This document shows positions 22,335-32,079 of a stretch of 64,000 nucleotides of DNA, piece after piece. The translations under genes were made by a program, and so were the position numbers. A model generated the notes under the pieces. It searched no databases, had not been told where the DNA came from, and worked only from the letters and a program-made list of their open reading frames with translations. Source of the stretch: Candida dubliniensis CD36. Taxonomy: Eukaryota > Ascomycota > Pichiomycetes > Serinales > Debaryomycetaceae. The stretch is taken from assembly GCF_000026945.1 (NCBI RefSeq), contig NC_012865.1, positions 186,001-250,000 of the forward strand, given 5' to 3'. Position 1 is the stretch's first letter. Every line of letters starts with the position of its first letter.

Positions 22335-23594
22335 ATGCTAGAAACAAACATATTAAGGGCATTACCACAGGTTAGAAGATACCTGGTGAAACACTCTCGA
22401 TCTCCTTTTCTGTTTCTTCCAAATGAAACAAAGCATATATTTGATGAAGAAAAACTAACACCAGAAGAAAATAAAGCAGCTATTCCCTTAAAACCAAATT
22501 ACGAAAACTTGGAAAAAATCCACCATGAAGTGATAAATCCAGAAGAAATCTCAGATCTTGTAGTTAAATTTAATTCAAATGATATTTTAGTAAGCATATT
22601 GTCAAATGATGGGTGTTTATTTGGCGACAAAAACTATTTGCTTACAGGAACAACCAAACCAACCAGATTTAAGGCTACAAGTATTTTGAATAGTTGGTGC
22701 CGAATTTTTAATAACCAAATTAAAGACTTGAAAGAAATTTCACCGATGCAATTCTGGGATCCTGTTGTGTCCCCACAAATCAGTAAAGCTATTGATGAGT
22801 ATGGAGATAATTTTGAGAAACTTTTCAAAGAAACAAGAGCATTGAAGAATTCCAAATTGAAAAAACACGGAGATATCCCCCCTTCAGAATTAGTGGACAT
22901 GATTACAATGGATAACTTGTCACTTTATGTTTTAAACCAATTGAGTTCCATTGAATCTTTAGCAGCATTTGTTGCATTTATGAGGAATCATATTGAATAT
23001 TATACAGTTGAGGGTTTGAGTGAGATATTAGCAAAGTTGACAGACATTTGCTATAGATTGCATGGTGATATTGATTACGAACTTTATTTATCAGTGAAAC
23101 AAAAATATCCTGGTGTTATTCAGAAACTACCATCTGACACAGTTGATAAATTAGCCAATTTGTTAGCCTCAAAAAACTGGGAATTATCCAAAGAGTTGAT
23201 CCAGGTGCTAATCAAACGAGATGTGTGTCCTTCGGAAACAACAATGAATGAGTTCTTGCTTAACTTTGTCAATAGTGATCCTGAAACAAAATTGAAAGAG
23301 TTGTCATTTCTTAAACTGGCTATTTTCAGCAGAGGAGTGAATGAATTGTCTTTGCAAATACTATTATCAACAATAAGAAATATTCATGAGTTCAGTAAAT
23401 TGATAGAGTTGATTAAAACTTCAAGTCAATGCCAACTCATTTTATCAAAGTACCAGCATATCTTGTTTGCAACTTTGAAAAGAGTATCTGCTAACTTGCC
23501 TTTACAAAAGGCACAATTTGTTAGAGTATTAACCGAAAAGAATGTTCAAGTTGACAACGACTTGATGAAGATATTAAAAAAACCAACTAGCTGA
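22335..23594 (+). CDS. Probable mitochondrial helical protein, unknown family
   Basis: 419 residues from the ATG at 22,335. The upstream in-frame TTG at 22,176 would add 53 residues and is rejected, because the protein then begins MLETNILRALPQVRRYLVKH, a plausible presequence (basic, hydrophobic, one acid). The remainder looks wholly alpha-helical with repeated Leu-rich pairs, as in PPR-like or other organellar RNA factors. No motif identifies it. The order matches the uncharacterised C. albicans gene between HAL21 and RIM9 (by recollection). It might act in mitochondrial gene expression, but that is inference from architecture only. Confidence 0.6.
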   Translation: MLETNILRALPQVRRYLVKHSRSPFLFLPNETKHIFDEEKLTPEENKAAIPLKPNYENLEKIHHEVINPEEISDLVVKFNSNDILVSILSNDGCLFGDKNYLLTGTTKPTRFKATSILNSWCRIFNNQIKDLKEISPMQFWDPVVSPQISKAIDEYGDNFEKLFKETRALKNSKLKKHGDIPPSELVDMITMDNLSLYVLNQLSSIESLAAFVAFMRNHIEYYTVEGLSEILAKLTDICYRLHGDIDYELYLSVKQKYPGVIQKLPSDTVDKLANLLASKNWELSKELIQVLIKRDVCPSETTMNEFLLNFVNSDPETKLKELSFLKLAIFSRGVNELSLQILLSTIRNIHEFSKLIELIKTSSQCQLILSKYQHILFATLKRVSANLPLQKAQFVRVLTEKNVQVDNDLMKILKKPTS

Positions 23595-23657
23595 TAAAGG
23601 TGCTGGTGATCGGTAGATAATATTATAAACTGTCTATTAATACATATAAATTATTCA

Positions 23658-24686
23658 TTATGTTGGTCGTAAATTTTGTAATTCTATGAACTCGTGTGGA
23701 CTGCTTCCACGTCTAGAATCATCATTACTGATAAAATCTCTTGGCGCTACGATGCTGTCATCGTTATGTTCAGATAGTAGTGATCCAGCTGTGTTGGAAG
23801 TAGGTTGCTGGACGTCATCTCCATTTCTAGTGTAAAATCCATCTGTGTAAACATAAAATCCATCGTCACTGGCATTATCGTTCCAAAAATCATCAACATA
23901 GGTTTTCCTCATTATTCTCATATCATCGTTAGCATATCGATATTCACTTTCAAAGAACTTTCTTGAAGATATCGAACGTTTGATGAAACACAACATTGAT
24001 GTAACCAAAGCCATCAGCACAATCGGTATTAACTGTAACCATCCAAGGTACGATAAATTTGGAGTGAATAATAAAATATCAGCCAAAAATGCCAACAACG
24101 TGGTTAACACTGAAAAAAAAGTAAATACCAACATTAGGTTTAGAAAAGGAGTTAAATCAAATATTGTTTTGTTAATCGTTAAGCTTGCCCCCTGGTTATT
24201 ATTATTTGCATTGTCGTTGTTTTCTTCTTCCTCGGTTTGTATGGTCGTATCATGCAGAGTATCGCTGAGTTGGATACCCTCTAGTTCTTTTTTGGTCTTA
24301 ATATATTTGAAAAACAATATTGTAATCAACCCAAAAATAACTATTAATAACAAGCTCGAAAAACAAAAGGCGACAACATGGACCACTAATAATTTGGAAA
24401 TTGTATATCGTACATCTGATGGCAAAACAATACCGCCAGTTCCAAAAGAATCCTCATTGTCGTATGCATAAAAGGTGCTATTGGTAGATGGATATCCTAT
24501 ACTTGGTTTGGAACATATATGTCGTTCAACATTACATATCCCAAACACTCCGAATTTGTAATTGTCATAATATGATAGATAAATATTCGCATCTGGTGGC
24601 GTAAAGGGGACCGCTATCACCGGTAGTAGCTGTATTACCCAACACACAACCAACAATATCAATAATGCTATAAATGCTTTGAACAT
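23658..24686 (-). CDS. RIM9: Rim9, SUR7/PalI-family membrane protein of the alkaline-pH (Rim101) pathway
   Basis: 342 residues from the ATG at 24,684-24,686. A longer frame starting with TTG at 24,749 is rejected because this ATG opens directly onto TM1 (MFKAFIALLILLVVCWVIQLL). Four membrane segments are seen, near 3-20, 105-130, 182-205 and 217-235. An external loop between TM1 and TM2 contains GVFGICN and a Cys pair, as in SUR7/PalI proteins. The C-terminal tail is acidic and polar. In Candida, Rim9 works with Rim21 and Dfg16 at the plasma membrane to sense alkaline pH upstream of Rim101, which affects hyphal growth. Tail-to-tail with the gene ending at 23,594. Confidence 0.85.
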   Translation of the reverse strand: MFKAFIALLILLVVCWVIQLLPVIAVPFTPPDANIYLSYYDNYKFGVFGICNVERHICSKPSIGYPSTNSTFYAYDNEDSFGTGGIVLPSDVRYTISKLLVVHVVAFCFSSLLLIVIFGLITILFFKYIKTKKELEGIQLSDTLHDTTIQTEEEENNDNANNNNQGASLTINKTIFDLTPFLNLMLVFTFFSVLTTLLAFLADILLFTPNLSYLGWLQLIPIVLMALVTSMLCFIKRSISSRKFFESEYRYANDDMRIMRKTYVDDFWNDNASDDGFYVYTDGFYTRNGDDVQQPTSNTAGSLLSEHNDDSIVAPRDFISNDDSRRGSSPHEFIELQNLRPT

Positions 24687-25301
24687 CTCATGGGGCTGGC
24701 TGGCATTGGTAGTTGTTTGTAAGTGTTGTTGATAGGCGCAGTTTTTCAATCTTTATCTGAAAACATCACTGAAAAAAATATACAATATGTGAGGCTTATT
24801 TTCTTGTGCTAGACACCAAGAGATTTATTATTATATTCATTGACGATAGTAAGTACTTTCATGTTTATTGATGTGCATAAACTTACATGGTACTTCTTAG
24901 TGTAAACATATATAGAGATGAAAGAGATGTTATAAACAATATCAAGACCTTATTTAACTGTTTTTGTTCGATAAAGTAAAGCCTGAAGAAATTATCAGAC
25001 TTTCACTAATAAGCTACTGTATCAATTGTTTGCCATTCCCAAATATTTATTCAATTTGGGTTTAAACGCTACTATCAAATATACGCCCTGCTATCTGATT
25101 AGTTGGTTATAATATTCAGCCAGTTTAATGCATCTAATACGAGCATTGTCAGCCCTACCGAGAAAAAAAAAATAGTCACACTTTATATATTCTTCTCCTC
25201 TTAATTTATATAATATTTACCACCAACTCCTCCAAGAATTTGAATTCCATACTTTCATGTTTAGTTGTCCAATACTATTCCAAGGTGAAACACTCTAGCA
25301 A
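24687..25301. other. Intergenic region, divergent promoters of RIM9 and the lipase gene
   Basis: No coding frame. A TATA-like TTTATATAATATT lies about 95 bp upstream of the lipase start. Nothing else is recognised. Confidence 0.45.
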
Positions 25302-26354
25302 ATGTATTTAGGGTTGGTGTTATCATTATTTGTTTCACAGATTTTGCATCAAGTAAGCGCTCATCCTATCAACAGTGATAATTCAGTTTTCATAGATAAC
25401 CGCGACCCCACCACGCCAATTGACCCTGAGATCTATTCCAATCTATACACATATGCACATTTAATCGATATATCATATTGTATTTCTGAAGTTAACAGGA
25501 TTGAGGAGCCATTTAAATGCAACTTGAATTGTGAAAAGAGATTCCCAAACATTTCCTTGGTTTATCAGTTTTATTTTGACGAGTCAGTTACGGGGTACAT
25601 TGCCAAAACAACTTCAAATATTTTTAGATATAATGAAACCATATCAGAAGATATAAAAACAATAATTGTTGCACTAAGGGGGACAAGATCCATATTTGAC
25701 ACTTTAACGGATTTGAAAGTTGATATGATACCTTATTCAAATAGTGGCACCAAACTACCACTTTGTGGATATGATTGTAAAGTTCACAGAGGGTTTCATG
25801 ATTACTATACGAGAACCTTATCTATTATTCACCCTTATATAATTGAGGAGCTAAATAATTATGTTGGAGTCGACAATTATGAATTGATTATTTTAGGTCA
25901 TTCTTTGGGTGGATCTATTGCATATCTACTAGGTTTGTATTATCTAGATATGGGGTTTGACAAGCTTACATTGGTTACAATGGGTCAACCTTTGCTAGGG
26001 AATGAAAATTTTGTAAGTTGGGGAGATAAGGTGTTGGGGAGCGTGAATGAAGCGAAACATAACGAATTTAAAAGAAAGTTCTTGAGAGTTATTCACAAGA
26101 ATGATGTGATAACAACATTACCCAGGGATCAGAACATATTTAATCGGTATTGCCAATTTAATAATCAAATATATTTAAACTGTTCTGAGTCTAACACGAG
26201 ACCCAGTATTGATGAAGTGATTGATTGTTATGATGGAACTAATAATCAATGTATTGCCAAAGATTTCCCATTCTTGGTGTTTGAAAGACGTAATTATTTA
26301 CAAATACATATCAATTATTTCCGACAGATGGGTTTATGTGGAATATTGAAGTGA
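25302..26354 (+). CDS. Secreted class-3 (fungal) lipase
   Basis: 350 residues. A signal peptide MYLGLVLSLFVSQILHQVSA is followed by an alpha/beta-hydrolase. The oxyanion segment is IIVALRGTRS, and the nucleophile elbow GHSLGGS carries the catalytic Ser. VTMGQPLLGN fits the strand after it. Candidate catalytic Asp is in HKNDVITTLP and His in LQIHINYF. Cys residues (CNLNC, CGYDC, and Cys in the C-terminal 70) fit a disulfide-bonded secreted protein, and N-glycosylation sequons are present. Yeast YJR107W/Lih1 is a likely relative. This is a different family from the Candida LIP1-LIP10 lipases. It lies just upstream of HAL22 (136 bp). Confidence 0.85.
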   Translation: MYLGLVLSLFVSQILHQVSAHPINSDNSVFIDNRDPTTPIDPEIYSNLYTYAHLIDISYCISEVNRIEEPFKCNLNCEKRFPNISLVYQFYFDESVTGYIAKTTSNIFRYNETISEDIKTIIVALRGTRSIFDTLTDLKVDMIPYSNSGTKLPLCGYDCKVHRGFHDYYTRTLSIIHPYIIEELNNYVGVDNYELIILGHSLGGSIAYLLGLYYLDMGFDKLTLVTMGQPLLGNENFVSWGDKVLGSVNEAKHNEFKRKFLRVIHKNDVITTLPRDQNIFNRYCQFNNQIYLNCSESNTRPSIDEVIDCYDGTNNQCIAKDFPFLVFERRNYLQIHINYFRQMGLCGILK

Positions 26355-26396
26355 TGTATAGGTTGTTTACAGGTAATATAATATAATTCAAACAAT

Positions 26397-27668
26397 CATT
26401 TGCTTACCTAATCTCACGTTTTCTTCTGAATCTCAATCAACAAATTTCATTCTTTTTCAATTGCTTTAATCAACCAACTCTCTCCATTGAATGAAATCAT
26501 TCTTCCTCTTAACACTCTCCATATTGCTCATCTCACTACTTGTCACATATAAACCCCTCACCACCAAACTAAATTTATTCACTCGTTTCATTTCGATGTC
26601 CCATTCTACCCACCCATACCAGAAGGAGCTTGAAGTTGCAACTTTAGCTGTCAAGCGTGCATCATTGCTCACCAAACAATTGAGTGATTCTATTGTGCAG
26701 ACTGCCAAGTCGGGGACACTCACCAAAGACGACAAGTCACCTGTCACCATTGGAGACTTTGCCCTGCAGGCGATCATCAATCATGCCATTAAATTGAACT
26801 TCGCTGAGGACGAAATTGTTGGTGAAGAAGATTCACAGGAGTTACAGGAAAACAGCAGTTTAGCTGACCAAGTATTGAATTTAATCACCAAGATCCAACA
26901 AGAAACTAGCGGATACAACGATATTGTTGGGACGTTGACGGACAAGAAGAAAGTATTTCAAAGCATTGATTATGGGAATTCGCAAGGAGGACTGAAGGGA
27001 AGATTCTGGGCATTAGACCCAATTGACGGGACTAAAGGGTTTCTCCGAGGTGATCAATTTGCTGTGTGTCTTGCGTTGATTGAAGATGGAGAAGTTGTGT
27101 TGGGTGTAATTGGGTGTCCAAATTTACTGGAACACATTGTGTCGAACGAAGAACACTCAGGGATTGTTGGTGGATTGTATTCTGCCATAAAAGGAGTTGG
27201 TTCTTTCTACAGTGAGTTGTTCAAAGAAGGTGCTGAGCCATTGTCACAACAAAGACCCATCAAAATGCAAAACCATACACACCCTAACCAGTTGAAGGTC
27301 GTTGAAGGTGTCGAGAAAGGTCATTCTTCTCATTCAACGCAAGCTGAAATCAAAGGCAAGTTAGGATTTGATCCAACCACCGTGGCAAATCAAACTATCA
27401 ATCTCGACTCGCAAGTCAAGTACTGTGTGTTGGCCAGTGGACAGGCAGATATTTATCTCAGATTGCCAGTGAGCGACACATACCGTGAGAAAATCTGGGA
27501 CCATGCAGCTGGTAATATTTTGATATATGAGAGTGGTGGCCAAGTAGGCGATGTTACTGGAGCACCATTAAATTTTGGTAAGGGAAGAACATTGGATTCT
27601 AAAGGTGTGATTGCTGCCAACAAAGAGATATTTGCAAAGGTTATAGATGCTGTTACTGAAGTGAGAAA
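26397..27668 (+). repeat. Long inverted repeat, right arm (HAL22)
   Basis: Inverted partner of 19,032-20,303. The spacer between the arms is 6,093 bp. Differences from the left arm seen by eye: G at 27,522 (TTG against TTA) and C at 27,618 (GCC against GCT). The arm ends inside the last codon pair: the two genes use different stop codons (TAA in copy 1, TGA here). Confidence 0.95.
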
Positions 27669-27672
27669 ATGA
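26491..27672 (+). CDS. HAL22: 3'(2'),5'-bisphosphate nucleotidase (PAP phosphatase), copy 2
   Basis: 393 residues, identical to the HAL21 product. A second in-frame ATG at 26,596 gives the canonical 358-residue cytosolic form. It has the same metal-binding motifs (GEED, DPIDGTKGF, WDHAAG). Its upstream region is only 136 bp to the lipase stop codon, and just 94 bp of that is shared with HAL21, so the two copies have different distal promoters. Protein identity with only synonymous differences points to recent gene conversion rather than strong independent constraint alone. The hydrophobic first 20 residues could anchor a fraction of the enzyme in the ER/Golgi. Confidence 0.95.
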   Translation: MKSFFLLTLSILLISLLVTYKPLTTKLNLFTRFISMSHSTHPYQKELEVATLAVKRASLLTKQLSDSIVQTAKSGTLTKDDKSPVTIGDFALQAIINHAIKLNFAEDEIVGEEDSQELQENSSLADQVLNLITKIQQETSGYNDIVGTLTDKKKVFQSIDYGNSQGGLKGRFWALDPIDGTKGFLRGDQFAVCLALIEDGEVVLGVIGCPNLLEHIVSNEEHSGIVGGLYSAIKGVGSFYSELFKEGAEPLSQQRPIKMQNHTHPNQLKVVEGVEKGHSSHSTQAEIKGKLGFDPTTVANQTINLDSQVKYCVLASGQADIYLRLPVSDTYREKIWDHAAGNILIYESGGQVGDVTGAPLNFGKGRTLDSKGVIAANKEIFAKVIDAVTEVRK

Positions 27673-27724
27673 ATAGTATGAAGAGAAATATGCATAAATT
27701 AATATTCTAAGTCTATAGATCTAT

Positions 27725-30211
27725 TTAGTCATTAATATTAACTTTGACACCACCAATTATATGAGGGGCAATTTCTTGTAACCAAGATAATTCAATAGCC
27801 GAAACATTACGGGCATAACCTTTTGTAGTAAACACATATTCTATATACATGATTGCGTCCATATTTGGTTTCCCAAATAAAGTCGATGATGGATGCACGG
27901 AAATCAACTGCCCCGTGTTGAATGTTCTAAAGGATCTGTCTGGCATCCCAACTGCAGTATTAATGATGTAACCTTTGAGAAACGATTTGAGAATCGACGG
28001 GACATCCAATTGTTTATCAGTTTCCTCATTGTCTAATTGTGCCTTAAGTTTCGCCAATTGTTTATCCTTTTCAACATTAGTTAATGAGTCATCTTGTTTA
28101 ATAGTGGTCATCATATATTCTTGTAATTGATATTTGATTTTTTCAACATTTTTGAAACCTTTAAAACTGAATGCCAATTCTTTACACCACTCTTTACCTT
28201 GAGCTTGGTAAGCTTGAAAATATTCATACAATGCAATCAAATCACCATGGGTATTCCCCAAGGGACAATGTTGTCTTCTTTTAAAATTTATTTCATCTCT
28301 GGCTTCACCAGTTACATTAGTAATTAAGTTATCGACAGAAAGACATGATGCAATATCAATGACTGGTGATAATACACCGAATTCTGCAGCTGTTATTAAC
28401 ACTACTGATAATTGAGGAGGAAGTGGCAAAATAGACATTTTATAACCCAATGTAGTCACTTTCCCTGAATCATTCAATGCTCCCAATGTATACAATGTAT
28501 TTAATGCACTCAAAATTGCATCTTGGCCCGGGTATTCTAACCAACTCCAATTAAGTAAATCATCAACACCTAATTTCTTCAATGTCAAAACTGGTAAAAT
28601 AATATCATTTCTTTTAATTTCAGATTCTTGTTGTTTTGGAAGTGCCAAATAGGTAGATTCTGGATATAATCTAAATACTTTACCTTCAGATTCTCTCCCT
28701 GCTCTCCCAGCTCTTTGTCGTGCTGAAGCTTGTGAAATAGGAGTAGTCAATAATGTAGAAAGTCCTAAATTATGCTTCCAAACTTTAATTTTCCTCAATC
28801 CTGAGTCAATAACATATTTGACACCGGAAATAGTGATGGATGTTTCAGCAATATTTGTAGCCAAAATTATTTTTCTTCTTCCCTTGGGTAAATTTTCAAA
28901 TATCTTAGATTGTTGACCTGGTGATAACGCTGCATATAAAGGTAAAGGAACAATCAATGGTGCTTCTTTAGGTAGTTGAGGTGCTAATTGTTCCAAGCTT
29001 TTAACACAATTATCAATTTCTTCTTGACCAGGTAAAAAGCAAAGAATATCACCCTCGGGTTCATTAAGATTGATTTGAATTACACTTCTGATCATTGTAT
29101 CCACGATATCTTCAGATTCAGCATCTAGATAAAATTGAGAAACTGGGTACATTTTACCTTCAATGTATAAGATAGGAGCATTATCGAAAAAATTACTAAA
29201 CAATTCGGCATTCAAAGTGGCACTCATAACCACGATTTTTAAATCTTTCCTCCTACCAGAAGTAATAATCTGTTTCAAAAACCCCATAATTAAATCGGTC
29301 AAAATTGTTCTTTCATGTGCTTCATCTAGAATTATTGTCGAATATTTGGTCAAGTTCAGATCAAGCATGATCTCTCGTAGAAGCATACCATCAGTTAAAT
29401 ATTTTAGTTTTGTTTGTCTGTTGGTCATATTGGTAAATCTGACTTGATACCCAACATCTTGACCTAACTTACATCCATACTCCTCACTTACTCTCGCTGC
29501 TAAGGATGCAGCTGCAACTCTTCTTGGTTGTGTTACTGCAATCATTTTCTGGTTTTCTGGCATAAGAAATTGAGGAATTTGTGTTGATTTACCTGAACCG
29601 GTCTCACCAATGACGATAGTAACTTGATTGTTATTAATATATTCAATTATTTTATCTTTATGATGATAAATGGGTAATTTCTCTCTAATTTGTAACAATT
29701 GTTTGGCAGTGGCTGCAAGCTGAAATGAATTCTGGGAAAAATTAAAGGTGTTATTTTCTTCTTCGTCATCTTCATCATCTTTATAAATCACAGTTTTCCT
29801 TTTGGATTTAGGTTTTTGTTTAAAATTGCTCTTATCGATGTAGTGTTTTTCTTGTTTATTTTTGGCTGGGAGATCTGGTTCTTCTGGTTGACCCACCTCA
29901 TCAGTTACTTCAATTTCTTCAAAAACTTCATGCTGTTGAAAAGGCTCTTCAGTATAATTTTCCTCTTGATCTGACACTGAACCTTGTTCCTGTTCACGTG
30001 ACTCTTGGGGCTTCTGTATCTCTCCTTCATCATCGAATTTGAACTTTTTATTTTGTCGATGGATATCATCTTCATAAACATGTGTCGGTATTGGTTGGGA
30101 ATTCTCAACTAAAGTTTTGTTGTCATTTTTTTTATTTTTATTTCTCTTTCTCTTTCTTTTTTTACCATTATTTACTTGGTTATGCTCATCCCCTTTAACC
30201 TGGTCTGTCAT
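27725..30211 (-). CDS. DHR2: DEAH-box RNA helicase Dhr2 (ribosome biogenesis)
   Basis: 828 residues from the ATG at 30,209-30,211. An upstream TTG-initiated extension is rejected, since it is a poly-Phe stretch read from the poly-A leader. The N-terminal 170 residues are very basic then acidic. The helicase core starts at LPIYHHKDKIIEYI with GETGSGKST (motif I), TQPRRVAA (Ia), DEAH (II), SAT (III), TNIAETSIT (V) and QRAGRAGR (VI). HA2 and OB-fold regions follow (LGALNDSGKVTTLG and the C-terminal third). Dhr2 acts in the nucleolus in small-subunit rRNA processing. Closest overall to Dhr2 rather than Prp22/Prp43 by N-terminal layout and length. Divergent from MSY1 with a 223-bp shared promoter. 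Confidence 0.85.
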   Translation of the reverse strand: MTDQVKGDEHNQVNNGKKRKRKRNKNKKNDNKTLVENSQPIPTHVYEDDIHRQNKKFKFDDEGEIQKPQESREQEQGSVSDQEENYTEEPFQQHEVFEEIEVTDEVGQPEEPDLPAKNKQEKHYIDKSNFKQKPKSKRKTVIYKDDEDDEEENNTFNFSQNSFQLAATAKQLLQIREKLPIYHHKDKIIEYINNNQVTIVIGETGSGKSTQIPQFLMPENQKMIAVTQPRRVAAASLAARVSEEYGCKLGQDVGYQVRFTNMTNRQTKLKYLTDGMLLREIMLDLNLTKYSTIILDEAHERTILTDLIMGFLKQIITSGRRKDLKIVVMSATLNAELFSNFFDNAPILYIEGKMYPVSQFYLDAESEDIVDTMIRSVIQINLNEPEGDILCFLPGQEEIDNCVKSLEQLAPQLPKEAPLIVPLPLYAALSPGQQSKIFENLPKGRRKIILATNIAETSITISGVKYVIDSGLRKIKVWKHNLGLSTLLTTPISQASARQRAGRAGRESEGKVFRLYPESTYLALPKQQESEIKRNDIILPVLTLKKLGVDDLLNWSWLEYPGQDAILSALNTLYTLGALNDSGKVTTLGYKMSILPLPPQLSVVLITAAEFGVLSPVIDIASCLSVDNLITNVTGEARDEINFKRRQHCPLGNTHGDLIALYEYFQAYQAQGKEWCKELAFSFKGFKNVEKIKYQLQEYMMTTIKQDDSLTNVEKDKQLAKLKAQLDNEETDKQLDVPSILKSFLKGYIINTAVGMPDRSFRTFNTGQLISVHPSSTLFGKPNMDAIMYIEYVFTTKGYARNVSAIELSWLQEIAPHIIGGVKVNIND

Positions 30212-30434
30212 TGGTTTGTGCTTTGTATGGTTAATGATTAGAAGATACCAGGAAGGTGAAAAAAAAAAAAAAAATTGTAGAAAAATCTGTGCTTGAGATG
30301 GATTTGGATTTGCGGCTTTCAAAAAAAGTTAAACTTCGCGAATAATAAACTGCCAAAGTAAAGGAGCTGAAAAAAATCAGTCTGAAGAAATACACACATC
30401 AGCATCAAACTACAATCAACAACCATCAATTATT

Positions 30435-31940
30435 ATGTTGAAGGGACGTACCAAAAGCATTCCTTTGACCAGGATACTCATTAGATTCAATTCAACAAGT
30501 GCTAGAGATCCAGTCACGATCATTCCTACAGTTTATGAATTGACTGAAGCCAAAGATTTAACACCAGAAACTAATCCTGACAATTCATTATTAGAATATT
30601 TACAAAGTAGGCATTTAATTGAATCAATAACAGATGACAGTTTATACAAATTGACTAAACGTGGGACTAATCATAAGTTCAAATTGTATTGTGGGGCTGA
30701 CCCTACGGCATCATCACTACATTTAGGTAATTTATTACCATTAATGGTGTTATTACATTTCAAGATGAGTGGGAATGATGTTGTTGGACTTGTTGGTGGA
30801 GCCACTGGACTTGTTGGAGATCCAAGTGGGAGAAAAACTGAACGTAATAAGATTGATGAAGTTGAAGTTGAAGATAATGTAACTAAAATACAAAGACAAA
30901 TCTCCACGTTTTTAAGTAATGGGATAGAATATGCAAAGTCAAGACAATTTCCTATGACAGAAAAATTGGGTGAAACTACGTCAGTAAACAATGCCTCATG
31001 GTGGGAAAACGTCAAAATGTTGGAATTTCTAGCTGTATATGGTAGACATATTAGAGTCAGTTCAATGTTAGCTCGTGATTCAATTCAATCAAGATTGGAA
31101 CTGGGTGGAATTGGTTTCAACGAATTCACTTATCAGATTTTACAAGCTTATGATTTTTGGCATTTATACAAGGATGAAAATGTCAACATGCAAGTTGGAG
31201 GAAATGATCAATGGGGTAACATAACTGCTGGTATTGATCTAATTTCACGTTTGCGCAAGTTTCATGACAAAAAACATGAAGCTTATGGACTTACTGTTCC
31301 ATTATTGACTACTTCCAGTGGTGAAAAATTTGGCAAATCTGCTGGAAATGCTGTATTTATTGATTCTAATTTGACGACCCCGTACCAAATGTATCAGTAC
31401 TTCATTAATGTTCCAGATGATATAGTGGGTAAATTGTTAAAAGTTTTCACGTTATTGCCCTTGAATGTAATTGAAGGTGAATTATTACCTAAGCATAACA
31501 GTGATCCTGGTTTGCGTATTGCTCAACGTGTTTTAGCTCGTGAGGTTGTGGATTTGATACATGGTGTTGGTGTTGGAGACGAAATGGCATTCATAACAGG
31601 ATTTTTATTCCCTACCCCAGATCAACCATTTAACGACAATGTAAGTGCCGACAAATTGATAGAGAATTTTAAAAGATCTGGTATATTGTTTAAAAGAGAC
31701 AAACCTTCACCAGAAGAAGAAATCAAATTAAGTGCTTTATTAGCTGATATTGTTGGAAAATCAAAGAGTGAAATGAGAAGATTGATTAAAGCTGGTGGTG
31801 TATACATGGGATTGGACAGAAATCAAATTGAAGATCCAGATGATGTTATATTATTTGATGTTGATAACCATTTGATCGATGGTAAGTTATTGTTGGTTAG
31901 AGTAGGTAAACAGAATTATTACGTTGTCGAGTTTGTATAA
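30435..31940 (+). CDS. MSY1: Mitochondrial tyrosyl-tRNA synthetase
   Basis: 501 residues. A presequence (MLKGRTKSIPLTRILIRFNS) is followed by a class-I synthetase core. The HIGH-type motif is HLGN in SSLHLGNLLPL, with GGATGLVGDPSGR and the Tyr-specific YQILQAYDFWHLY and QVGGNDQWGNI segments. The KMSKS-type motif is KFGKS. A C-terminal S4 RNA-binding domain covers about 425-495. The bacterial-type fold and presequence identify the organellar enzyme, distinct from cytosolic Tys1. The length is usual for fungal Msy1. It charges mitochondrial tRNA-Tyr. Tail-to-tail with CAN2, 139 bp apart. Confidence 0.95.
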   Translation: MLKGRTKSIPLTRILIRFNSTSARDPVTIIPTVYELTEAKDLTPETNPDNSLLEYLQSRHLIESITDDSLYKLTKRGTNHKFKLYCGADPTASSLHLGNLLPLMVLLHFKMSGNDVVGLVGGATGLVGDPSGRKTERNKIDEVEVEDNVTKIQRQISTFLSNGIEYAKSRQFPMTEKLGETTSVNNASWWENVKMLEFLAVYGRHIRVSSMLARDSIQSRLELGGIGFNEFTYQILQAYDFWHLYKDENVNMQVGGNDQWGNITAGIDLISRLRKFHDKKHEAYGLTVPLLTTSSGEKFGKSAGNAVFIDSNLTTPYQMYQYFINVPDDIVGKLLKVFTLLPLNVIEGELLPKHNSDPGLRIAQRVLAREVVDLIHGVGVGDEMAFITGFLFPTPDQPFNDNVSADKLIENFKRSGILFKRDKPSPEEEIKLSALLADIVGKSKSEMRRLIKAGGVYMGLDRNQIEDPDDVILFDVDNHLIDGKLLLVRVGKQNYYVVEFV

Positions 31941-32079
31941 CCCGGCCAGTTTTCTTCTTAAAAAGATATTTGTAAATAGATCTTTTAATACACAAAGTAT
32001 AAATTAAATAAATCATTTTCTATTGTATTCGTAAAAAAACATTCTATGTCCATTAAGTATTAGATTATATAGATTATGC

